DNA of 59,602 bases. Origin: Saccharofermentans sp. (GTDB taxonomy: Bacteria > Bacillota_A > Clostridia > Saccharofermentanales > Saccharofermentanaceae). Where the stretch lies: assembly GCA_024692105.1 (NCBI GenBank), contig JAILMZ010000143.1, forward strand, positions 1 through 59,602, given 5' to 3'. Below are positions 34,776-42,305 of the stretch, one piece after another; within the stretch, counting starts at the first letter, position 1; every line of letters begins with the position of its first letter. The notes beneath the pieces were generated by a model, which made no database searches, had not been told where the DNA came from, and saw only the letters and a program-made list of their open reading frames with translations. The position numbers and the translations under genes were made by a program.

Positions 34776-36026
34776 ATGCTTGTTCTGTCTGCAATTGATT
34801 TTAAGGATATTTATTGTACGGATGATTCTGCCGCTTATCAGGAAGGCAGATACCGTGATGCTGTAGAAGCATTTGCCGAGACCTTCCGGGGAGTTAAGCC
34901 GAAGGCCGTGTTTTCCGCTCCGGGCCGAACGGAAGTCGGCGGCAATCATACTGACCACCAGAGAGGGGAAGTCCTTGCGGCATCGATAAACAAAGATGCG
35001 ATCGCGGTCACTGCACAGGCGGACGGTAAGACGGTACGTGTCTTAGCCGACGGATTCGGCATGACTGAGATCGATCTTGATGATCTTACCTTGCGCGAAG
35101 AAGAAAAGGGTTCGACCGCTGCCCTTATCCGCGGCGTGCTCGCAGGACTCAAAGATTCCGGTTTTGTGTTGGGCGGATTCGATGCATACATAACAAGTGA
35201 TGTTCTGATAGGTGCCGGGCTTTCTTCGTCTGCTGCATTCGAGACCCTTATCGGAACGATCGTATCAGGTCTTTACAATGACATGAAGATCGATCCCGTA
35301 ACGATCGCAAAAACAGGTCAGTATGCCGAGAATGTCTATTTCGGGAAACCGTGCGGTCTCATGGATCAGATGGCGTGCTCTGTCGGAAATCTTGTACACA
35401 TTGATTTTGAGGATCCTGAGAATCCCGTAGTTGATAAAGTCGATTTTGATTTCTCACAAACGGATTATGTTCTCTGCATTACTGATACGAAAGGTTCTCA
35501 TGCTGACTTAACGGATGAATATGCTGCCGTACCCGGCGAGATGAAGAAGATCGCATCGCTTTTGGGTTGTGACACGCTCCGCTCAGTAACTTTTGAAGAC
35601 ATCATGGACAATATTGAGATGCTTCGCGGAAATGCCGGCGACAGATCAGTATTAAGAGCAATTCATTTTGTAAATGAGACCCGCCGGGCAGCAGATGAAG
35701 CTGATGCCCTGAGACATAACGACACGGACAGCTTCATCAGGCTCGTCAAAGCCTCGGGAGATTCTTCTTTCAAGTATCTTCAGAATGTTTATACCAATAA
35801 AAACGTTACTGTTCAGAACATGTCTTTGGCACTGGCCGTCAGCGATACGATCCTGTCTTCTGATGAGGCATCAAGAGTACATGGCGGAGGGTTTGCCGGC
35901 ACGATCCAGGCGTTTGTAAAAAAGGAAAATGCTGCCATGTATCAGGAACATATGGACAAGGTCTTCGGACACGGTTCCTGTGAGATATTGTCCATACGAA
36001 AATACGGCGGTATCAGAGTTGTCTAA
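34776..36026 (+). CDS. galK: Galactokinase
   Basis: Phosphorylates galactose at C1 with ATP, the first Leloir step. The GHMP-kinase signature PGRTEVGGNHTDHQRG (49-64), the phosphate loop GAGLSSSAA (146-154) and CGLMDQMACSVG with the catalytic Asp are all present, as is the C-terminal HGGGFAGTIQAFV motif. At 416 residues, it has a slightly longer N-terminus than E. coli GalK. ATG 34776 follows GGAGG. It is co-transcribed with galT (11-base gap, AAGGAG). Confidence 0.95.
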   Translation: MLVLSAIDFKDIYCTDDSAAYQEGRYRDAVEAFAETFRGVKPKAVFSAPGRTEVGGNHTDHQRGEVLAASINKDAIAVTAQADGKTVRVLADGFGMTEIDLDDLTLREEEKGSTAALIRGVLAGLKDSGFVLGGFDAYITSDVLIGAGLSSSAAFETLIGTIVSGLYNDMKIDPVTIAKTGQYAENVYFGKPCGLMDQMACSVGNLVHIDFEDPENPVVDKVDFDFSQTDYVLCITDTKGSHADLTDEYAAVPGEMKKIASLLGCDTLRSVTFEDIMDNIEMLRGNAGDRSVLRAIHFVNETRRAADEADALRHNDTDSFIRLVKASGDSSFKYLQNVYTNKNVTVQNMSLALAVSDTILSSDEASRVHGGGFAGTIQAFVKKENAAMYQEHMDKVFGHGSCEILSIRKYGGIRVV

Positions 36027-36037
36027 GGAGCAGCCAA

Positions 36038-37522
36038 ATGATCAACACATACATAACTGAACTCGTGAATTATGGGATTGGCAAAGGGCTTATAGATGAA
36101 CTTGACCGTATCTGCATCACTAACAGGTTAGTTGAACTGATGGAACAGGACGAATACATCAGCCCTGACACAATCCCCGCCGAAAGAGATCTTCATCTTA
36201 TCTTAGAAGACATGATGGATTGGGCGTATGCGCATGGAGTAATGAAGTCGGATACCGTTGCGGCGAGGGATCTCTTTGACACAAAGATTACAGGGATCCT
36301 TACACCGCCGCCTTCCGTTGTAATAGGCAGGTTCAGTTCACTCATGAACGAATCATCACAAAAAGCAACCGACTGGTACTATGAGTTCTCGAGATCGACA
36401 AACTACATCCGCACGGATCGCATCGCAAAAGATCTGAAGTGGGTCGCTCCAACGGAATACGGCGACATAGACATAACGATCAATCTCAGCAAACCCGAGA
36501 AGGACCCGAGGGACATCGCCGCTGCGGGAAAAGCTAAGAGCACTTCGTATCCCAAGTGCCTTCTGTGCCGCGAAAACGAAGGCTACGCAGGTACGATCAC
36601 TCACCCGGCAAGACAGAACCACAGGATAATTCCGATCACATTGGATGGTGATGAATACTATCTTCAGTATTCTCCGTATGTCTACTATAACGAGCACTGC
36701 ATAATCCTTAACAAAGAACATATTCCGATGGTGATCAACCGTTCAACATTCAGGAAACTTCTGAGTTTTGTAGAGCAATTCCCTCACTACACTGCAGGTT
36801 CTAACGCAGATCTTCCTATAGTCGGAGGTTCGATATTGAGCCACGATCATTTCCAGGGAGGATGCTATACCTTCCCCATGGAGCGTGCGGGATACAGACG
36901 CACATTCCGGATTCCCGGATATGAAGATCTGACTGCAGGGATAGTCGATTGGCCGATGTCGGTGATAAGGCTTCAGGGCGACACGGCAGATCGTCTTACC
37001 GATTGTGCGGATATGATACTTGGTAAATGGAGAAGCTATACTGATGCGGATGCTTTCATCTTTGCCGAGACCGAAGGTGTTCCTCATAACACCATAACTC
37101 CGATCGCACGCAAGAATGCTGAAGGAAGATTTGAGTTGGATCTCGTGCTCCGCAACAACATTACGACAGATGCACATCCGATGGGCGTGTATCATCCTCA
37201 CGCGCAATACCATCACATCAAAAAGGAGAACATCGGTCTTATCGAAGTCATGGGCCTGGCGATCCTTCCGGCCAGGCTGAAAGAAGAGATGGCGCTTCTC
37301 GAAAGTGCGATCTTAGACGGCAGCGATATCCGTTCTGCCGAGGCAATATCCAAGCATGCGGACTGGGTCGACGAATGGAGATCAGACTATGATCTCTCAT
37401 CACCGGATAAAGTGTCTGATGCCATCAAGACCGAGATCGGAAAGACATTTACCAAGATCCTTGGATGTGCCGGCGTGTTCAAGAATGAAGACGATATGAT
37501 GAGATTCATCTCAACACTTTAA
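36038..37522 (+). CDS. galT: UDP-glucose-hexose-1-phosphate uridylyltransferase (class II GalT)
   Basis: Exchanges UMP between UDP-glucose and galactose 1-phosphate. It is the Gram-positive class II type: 494 residues with an N-terminal helical domain, CLLCRENEGYAG, NEHCIILNKEHIPM, and the catalytic histidines in SILSHDHFQGG. A second NxxT/HPHAQYHH region follows near residue 390. No galE or galM is seen in the window. Its end overlaps by four bases the convergent dehydrogenase gene. Confidence 0.94.
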   Translation: MINTYITELVNYGIGKGLIDELDRICITNRLVELMEQDEYISPDTIPAERDLHLILEDMMDWAYAHGVMKSDTVAARDLFDTKITGILTPPPSVVIGRFSSLMNESSQKATDWYYEFSRSTNYIRTDRIAKDLKWVAPTEYGDIDITINLSKPEKDPRDIAAAGKAKSTSYPKCLLCRENEGYAGTITHPARQNHRIIPITLDGDEYYLQYSPYVYYNEHCIILNKEHIPMVINRSTFRKLLSFVEQFPHYTAGSNADLPIVGGSILSHDHFQGGCYTFPMERAGYRRTFRIPGYEDLTAGIVDWPMSVIRLQGDTADRLTDCADMILGKWRSYTDADAFIFAETEGVPHNTITPIARKNAEGRFELDLVLRNNITTDAHPMGVYHPHAQYHHIKKENIGLIEVMGLAILPARLKEEMALLESAILDGSDIRSAEAISKHADWVDEWRSDYDLSSPDKVSDAIKTEIGKTFTKILGCAGVFKNEDDMMRFISTL

Positions 37523-38481
37523 TCGACCCTGTTAAGACGTTCACCTTTATTATATGCACCGATGTTGTCGGCGGCTGCCTGAATCAGCCTCTTGCGTGTC
37601 TCAACCGGAGCCCAGGCAATGTGCGGAGTTATGAATGTATTCGGTGCTCCGAGGAGCGGGTTATCGGGAAGCATCGGTTCGACCGATACGACGTCTGCGC
37701 CGAAGCCGGAGAGCTTTCCCGAATCGAGAGCTTTGCGCACTGCGGCTTCGTCGATAACGGGTCCTCTTGAGCAGTTCAAAAGTATCGCACCGTCCATCAT
37801 AGCAGAGATGCGTTCTTCGTTTATGAGTGCGTTTGTCTCAGGCGTTAACGGGCAATGTAAAGTGACGACATCAGCGCTTGCGAGACCTTCTTCCAAAGGC
37901 AGCATCTTAACGGTATAACCTTCCACTTTTTCTTCTGAAGAATTCAGGTTGTGAGGCGTGGAAGACACGTTCATTCCGAGAGCCGAAGCGATCGCAGCGA
38001 CCCTGCGTCCTATCTTGCCGAATCCCACGATATGAAGGTGCTTTCCCGCGAGCTCTATGAGGGGCGCTTTGAAGTAACTGAACTGGGGTGCGGTGACCCA
38101 CTCGCCGCTCATTACGGAATCCGTGTGGAGACCTACCCTGTCGGCGATCTCCAGGAGGAGTGCGATGGTCATCTGGGCGGTCGCGAATGTCCCGTATTCA
38201 GGCACGTTCGTTACTGCTATACCGCGCTTTCTGCAGGCTTCTATATCGACCACGTTATAACCGGTCGCCAGGACCCCGATGTATTTGAGATTTGGAAGCT
38301 GAGCGAGCGTTTCGGCGTCGAACGGAGTCTTGTTGGTTATAACGATCTCCGAGTCTTTTGCGCGTTCGATCAGTTCATCAGGCTTTGTCACGTCATAAGC
38401 CTTTACATCACCGTATTTTTCGAGCGGGGACCAGGAGATGTCTCCCGGATTTGCTGCAAGTCCGTCAAGTACTACGATCAC
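37519..38481 (-). CDS. D-2-hydroxyacid dehydrogenase (hydroxypyruvate/glycerate dehydrogenase-like)
   Basis: NAD(P)-dependent reduction of a 2-keto acid. Of 320 residues, the nucleotide-binding motif is IVGFGKIGRRVA, with the catalytic Arg in NCSRGPV, Glu in SVEP and His in TPHIAWAP. NLKYIGVLATGYNVVD is the substrate-domain signature. The overall pattern is closest to glycerate/hydroxypyruvate reductases (HprA), but substrate is inferred. The start is GTG 38481 with TGGAGGG eight bases upstream. It is convergent with galT and divergent from the CbiG-like gene. Confidence 0.88.
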   Translation of the reverse strand: MIVVLDGLAANPGDISWSPLEKYGDVKAYDVTKPDELIERAKDSEIVITNKTPFDAETLAQLPNLKYIGVLATGYNVVDIEACRKRGIAVTNVPEYGTFATAQMTIALLLEIADRVGLHTDSVMSGEWVTAPQFSYFKAPLIELAGKHLHIVGFGKIGRRVAAIASALGMNVSSTPHNLNSSEEKVEGYTVKMLPLEEGLASADVVTLHCPLTPETNALINEERISAMMDGAILLNCSRGPVIDEAAVRKALDSGKLSGFGADVVSVEPMLPDNPLLGAPNTFITPHIAWAPVETRKRLIQAAADNIGAYNKGERLNRVD

Positions 38482-38516
38482 TGTATTTCCCTCCAGATAT
38501 TCTAATTTGAAATCAT

Positions 38517-38544
38517 TTTATAGTTTTTTGGCAAAGTATGGTAA
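38517..38544 (-). promoter_or_regulatory. Promoter of the hydroxyacid dehydrogenase gene
   Basis: On the minus strand TTACCA (38539-38544), 16-base spacer, TATAAA (38517-38522). It overlaps the divergent promoter face to face. Confidence 0.5.
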
Positions 38545-38555
38545 TGTTTTATAAA
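38528..38555 (+). promoter_or_regulatory. Promoter of the CbiG-like gene
   Basis: TTGGCA (38528-38533), 16-base spacer, TATAAA (38550-38555), about 20 bases before the ATG. Confidence 0.55.
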
Positions 38556-38576
38556 TAAACAATATGGAGGGCGAGG

Positions 38577-39644
38577 ATGTATTTACTTTGCTACGGCAGA
38601 TCCGATAAAGCAGAGAAAACGATCAAGAGCATTCTATCCGGCAATCAGGGAAGGCGAATCGGCAGCACGGAATTCTTTGCTGCTGACATAAGCAGTCCCG
38701 AAGGCGACACGGTGTGCCTTGTCATGGTCCTTCCTTTGGAAGCGGCCTGCAGCATCCTGTCCAGGAACCTTTCGTCCGACCTGTCCGGAGTACCCGTTAT
38801 CTGCGTATCTCCCGACGGTAAGTTCGTCGCGGCACTCAGATACGGAAGCGCGCTTCCTGCAGACATGACTGCTGCGGTAGGTTCCATCGCAAGATCTCTG
38901 GGCGGATCCTGCTTTACTGATTTCGGCAGCATCGCGGATATCGCCAAGGATCTTTCCGTGGTGACGGAATCCGTACCCGTGACGATAAGCGACAAGGATC
39001 TTTACGACAAGGTCAATGCCCACATCAGGAGCGGCGGACGCGTAAGCATCTACAGCGACCTTCCGTTAACGTTCGAAGAACCTGTCCTGGATTCGATGGT
39101 ATTTGAACTTCACAAATACTCACAGGAGATGCACGAAGACTTCATACAGAAATACACTGAGCGTGACTCTTCTTCCGAGGGCAATCCGTCAGTGTTCATA
39201 ACCTGCAGAAAGCTTCCCGGAGGCGGCAAGGGAAAAGCACTTGTTCTCACGCCCAAGCTCGTCTGTATAGGCATAGAACTTAAGTCAAAAGCTGACCCGC
39301 AGTATGCTGCAGATACGGTCAGGTCTTCTCTCGAGAACCATCTCATAGATCCGAGGGCAGTCTCCGTAGTCGCAGTATCACAGTCTGCAAGCCAGAGCGA
39401 GGCAATAAGGGCTGTCTCCGACATGCTCGAAGTGCCCGTCGTATTCTACGAAGGAAGGGAACTTGCCAACGTAAGGCTTCCGCTCAAGATGACATTTGCC
39501 CCCGAGCACGAATCGGATACGGCAACATCCGCGGCTTACCTGGCATCATCCGGAGGAAAGATATTATTCAGGAGAAGCGGAGGAGCTTCGGGAGTCATAT
39601 TCTCGGCTGCTCTGCGCAAGGGAAACATAAGCATGACAGATTAA
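38577..39644 (+). CDS. CbiG-like protein without a cobalamin gene cluster
   Basis: 355 residues matching the three-part layout of CbiG (cobalt-precorrin-5A hydrolase). Residues about 42-120 resemble the N-terminal domain: GVPVICVSPDGKFVAALRYG, then a helix and LGGSCFTDFG. The usual GHxGGAN-like loop is replaced by YGSALPAD. Residues 140-220 resemble the middle domain (SGGRVSIYSDLPL). Residues 222-345 resemble the C-terminal domain (LVCIGIELKSKADPQYAAD, a VSVVAVSQSASQSEAI helix, VPVVFYEGRELA). No other corrin-ring genes are in view, and two lipoprotein genes follow. It may be a remnant or part of a split pathway, or may have a new role. The assignment is by pattern recognition. Confidence 0.7.
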   Translation: MYLLCYGRSDKAEKTIKSILSGNQGRRIGSTEFFAADISSPEGDTVCLVMVLPLEAACSILSRNLSSDLSGVPVICVSPDGKFVAALRYGSALPADMTAAVGSIARSLGGSCFTDFGSIADIAKDLSVVTESVPVTISDKDLYDKVNAHIRSGGRVSIYSDLPLTFEEPVLDSMVFELHKYSQEMHEDFIQKYTERDSSSEGNPSVFITCRKLPGGGKGKALVLTPKLVCIGIELKSKADPQYAADTVRSSLENHLIDPRAVSVVAVSQSASQSEAIRAVSDMLEVPVVFYEGRELANVRLPLKMTFAPEHESDTATSAAYLASSGGKILFRRSGGASGVIFSAALRKGNISMTD

Positions 39645-39662
39645 GAATGGGAGGGAATCGAT

Positions 39663-40727
39663 ATGAAACGTTTGGGTAAGAAAGCATTCAATAAGAGCAT
39701 TGCGGCAGTCACGGTCATAGCACTTTGCTGCTCGTGTCTTCTCGCAGCCTGCACGGTCGATTATGACAGACTGAACGACGGCCTGTACTCGATCGGTAAA
39801 GGCGTATCCGATGCTTACTACGGCAATCAGTCAAGCACAACGACCGGCGGAAAGTCCGTTGCTGCCGAAGCACCCGAGCCCGAGGCAACTCCGACACCCG
39901 AGCCTGAGGAAGAGCCGGAAGCAACTCCTACAGAGGAGCCTACCCCTACGCCGACACCAAAGCCTACGCCCACTCCGACTCCCGAACCGGAACTTCAGAG
40001 AGTTGATTTCTCCGAGCTGACAGAAGAATGCATCGGAACAGACTTCGTTGTCATGATGGAAGAATTCGCAGAGAGCGACAATACCGGCAATGAGGAACTC
40101 CTTGCAACATTCTCAGGCGAGAGAATGGTGATCTCCGATAACTCGAGCGAAGCTGTCCAGACTGCGATCAATATGATCCTCGACGGTTTCTATCAGGAGG
40201 CAGCGGGTTACTATACACGTTGCTGCGCAGATGCTGAAGCAGCTTATATCCTGGCAGGCGCGCCCGAAGCGCCCGCTTCTGTCACGGTTGATTTTGATTA
40301 CTCCGACAACGGCAGAGTACTGTCTGTTGTCATGAGCTATACCGTCATCGGCATTGACGGCGAAGAGACGGTAAAGACCGAATATGCAAGCTTTGACATG
40401 CTTACCGGTCAGTATGTGACCACGGCAGCGATCGCCGATGATGTCACGGAACTCGAAGACATTCTCAAGGAAAAACTTGCGGACGACGTATCCTCTCTGC
40501 CTGACCAGATCGGCGAGACAGAAGACGAGAAGGAAGCAAGAGAAGACCTTGAAGCTGATGATTTCAGCGAGATCTTCATCGCTGCACAGCAGCCCGGCGC
40601 CGGTACCACGACAGTTACCGTCTATGGAACTGCTGACGGAAAGGTTTATAATACTGCAGTGAATCTTAATGACTATGCGCTCTATCTTAACCGCTACGGA
40701 ACGCAGCTGTTCTTCGTAGAGGGATAA
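39663..40727 (+). CDS. Lipoprotein with Pro/Thr/Glu-rich linker, unknown function
   Basis: 354 residues with a signal peptide ending in lipobox LLAAC (Cys30), so it should be anchored outside the membrane. Residues about 65-115 are a low-complexity linker of Pro, Thr and Glu. The C-terminal part (about 118-354) is acidic, has no domain that I recognise, and includes two probable beta-rich repeats (VDFDYSDNGRVLSVVMSYTVIG and TTVTVYGTADGKVYN). ATG 39663 lies 18 bases after the CbiG-like gene with GGGAGG upstream; 22 bases later comes the solute-binding protein gene, so the three form an operon. Confidence 0.75.
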   Translation: MKRLGKKAFNKSIAAVTVIALCCSCLLAACTVDYDRLNDGLYSIGKGVSDAYYGNQSSTTTGGKSVAAEAPEPEATPTPEPEEEPEATPTEEPTPTPTPKPTPTPTPEPELQRVDFSELTEECIGTDFVVMMEEFAESDNTGNEELLATFSGERMVISDNSSEAVQTAINMILDGFYQEAAGYYTRCCADAEAAYILAGAPEAPASVTVDFDYSDNGRVLSVVMSYTVIGIDGEETVKTEYASFDMLTGQYVTTAAIADDVTELEDILKEKLADDVSSLPDQIGETEDEKEAREDLEADDFSEIFIAAQQPGAGTTTVTVYGTADGKVYNTAVNLNDYALYLNRYGTQLFFVEG

Positions 40728-40749
40728 GCGGATCTTACAGGAGAGACGG

Positions 40750-42174
40750 ATGGAAAGAAGAAAGATCGAAGCTTTGCTTATGACGCTGATCGTAACGGTC
40801 GGCGTCACTGCCGGTTGCGGCAAACCGGATGTGACCGATCCTTCCGATGCCTCTGCTCCGTCCGTGCCTGAATCATCTGTTGCCCCGTCAGCTCCCGAGA
40901 CTGATGTGACCGAGCCCGATCCGACGGAGACGACCGAACAGGTTACCGCCGATGATTTCAATGAGCTCACCGTGGCAACGAATGTCACCGACGAGGACGA
41001 TACTGTCGTTATCTACGGCTGGTATGACGACGAGTTCTCTTATCTTGTCGATACCTATGCACCCGATGTCGACTACGATCTCGTGCTGTCGGAATCCACG
41101 GCATATACAGCAAAACTCGATGCCGTTCTTGCGAGCGGCGATGTGAATGTCGCTCCGGACCTGTTCGTCTGCGAATCGGCTTACGCAAAGAAATACCTTT
41201 CTTCCGATTACACCATCCCGGTAAACGATCTGGGCATCTCATACGACGAGTTCGCAGGCAACATGTTCAGTTATACGACCATCTGGGCGACTGACAGTGA
41301 CAATGTCATCAAAGGTCTTACATGGGAGGCATGCCCCGGCGGAGTATGGTATAACACGGAACTTGCCCAGGAGTATCTCGGTACGAGCGATCCTGCCGAG
41401 GTGGGACAGTATTTCGAGACATGGGATGCATTCCTGCAGACGGCAGAAGACGTTAACGCGGCTTCCGGCGGCACGGTAAAGGTCATTGCGGATCCCGAAG
41501 ACATCTTCATCCCCTACCTCGGTTCCAGGACAGAGAAGTGGGTCACGGACGGCGCGCTTACGTTCGAGCCTGTGATGGATGATTACTTTGACCTCGCGAA
41601 AACACTCTACGCAGACGAGCTTACGTTCTCCACGGGACAGTGGACCGGCGACTGGTTCGACGGCGCCGAGAACGGCAGCGTCCTCACATACTGGGGTCCG
41701 CTCGAGACTGCTTATATCCTCGGCTTAAACGACGATGACAATGCAAGCTACGGCAACTGGGCGCTTACATCAGGTCCGTCCGACTATTATTGGGGCGGCA
41801 CGTGGATGATGGCTTCCAAGTACTGTGACACCAAGGCGTCTGTGGCCACCATAATGAGGAATATTGCGATCGATAAGACAAACCTTGAGGATATGGTTGC
41901 GAACGGAGGAATGTTCGTAAACAACGTCGAGGTCATGACCAATGCCGCGAATGATTCCAGCATTGCTCCCGAGTACCTCGGCGGACAGAATCCTTATCCG
42001 ATCCTGCTTGATACGGCACTGAGGATAGACAATTCCGAGATAGGCGAAGACGACGCCCTGATCAACAGCGCGTTCGATGCCGCAGTCAAGTCTTACTGCG
42101 AAGGAAAAGTGTCTACGATAGATGATGCCAAGGCGGATTTTGAGGCAACGCTCAAGGATTTCGGAATTGTCTGA
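40750..42174 (+). CDS. Extracellular solute-binding lipoprotein (family 1, sugar-type)
   Basis: 474 residues. A short signal peptide ends in VTAGC (Cys23), followed by a Ser/Pro/Thr/Glu-rich linker to about residue 70. The mature part resembles sugar ABC-transporter binding proteins: VIYGWYDDEFSYLVDTY, KLDAVLASGDVNVAPDLFVCES, and a GGVWYNTELAQEYLG with WDAFLQTAEDVNAASGG. No permease or ATPase gene accompanies it. It lies directly upstream of cellobiose phosphorylase, so cello-oligosaccharides are a plausible ligand, but this is inference from context. GGAGAGACGG precedes the ATG. Confidence 0.82.
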   Translation: MERRKIEALLMTLIVTVGVTAGCGKPDVTDPSDASAPSVPESSVAPSAPETDVTEPDPTETTEQVTADDFNELTVATNVTDEDDTVVIYGWYDDEFSYLVDTYAPDVDYDLVLSESTAYTAKLDAVLASGDVNVAPDLFVCESAYAKKYLSSDYTIPVNDLGISYDEFAGNMFSYTTIWATDSDNVIKGLTWEACPGGVWYNTELAQEYLGTSDPAEVGQYFETWDAFLQTAEDVNAASGGTVKVIADPEDIFIPYLGSRTEKWVTDGALTFEPVMDDYFDLAKTLYADELTFSTGQWTGDWFDGAENGSVLTYWGPLETAYILGLNDDDNASYGNWALTSGPSDYYWGGTWMMASKYCDTKASVATIMRNIAIDKTNLEDMVANGGMFVNNVEVMTNAANDSSIAPEYLGGQNPYPILLDTALRIDNSEIGEDDALINSAFDAAVKSYCEGKVSTIDDAKADFEATLKDFGIV

Positions 42175-42191
42175 ATCCCTTGATTTATTTG

Positions 42192-42205
42192 AGCAAACGG
42201 TTGCA
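42192..42205. promoter_or_regulatory. LacI-family-type operator candidate before cellobiose phosphorylase
   Basis: AGCAAACGGTTGCA: GCAA and TTGC arms around a central CG, the layout of LacI/GalR-family and CcpA (cre) sites, departing from cre at the first T. It lies 100 bases before the cbp ATG. Confidence 0.45.
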
Positions 42206-42236
42206 TTTGTAAAGTTTTGAAGACCTCCCCCATAAG

Positions 42237-42257
42237 CACTTCGAAGTGTTGTAGAAT
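42237..42257 (+). promoter_or_regulatory. Palindrome and -10 element upstream of cellobiose phosphorylase
   Basis: A perfect 12-base palindrome CACTTCGAAGTG (42237-42248), then TAGAAT (42252-42257) as probable -10. The -35 position holds no match, so activation or a different start remains open. Confidence 0.4.
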
Positions 42258-42305
42258 GAAGTTGCTTTTCGATTTATTACTCTCATTTTTACGGAGGAAT
42301 TCTCT

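Noticed and set aside
39840..40000. Tandem ACTCC/CCGAG-type repeats as a CRISPR or DNA repeat array.
   Set aside because: They encode the Pro/Thr/Glu linker of a lipoprotein in frame; units vary and have no spacers.
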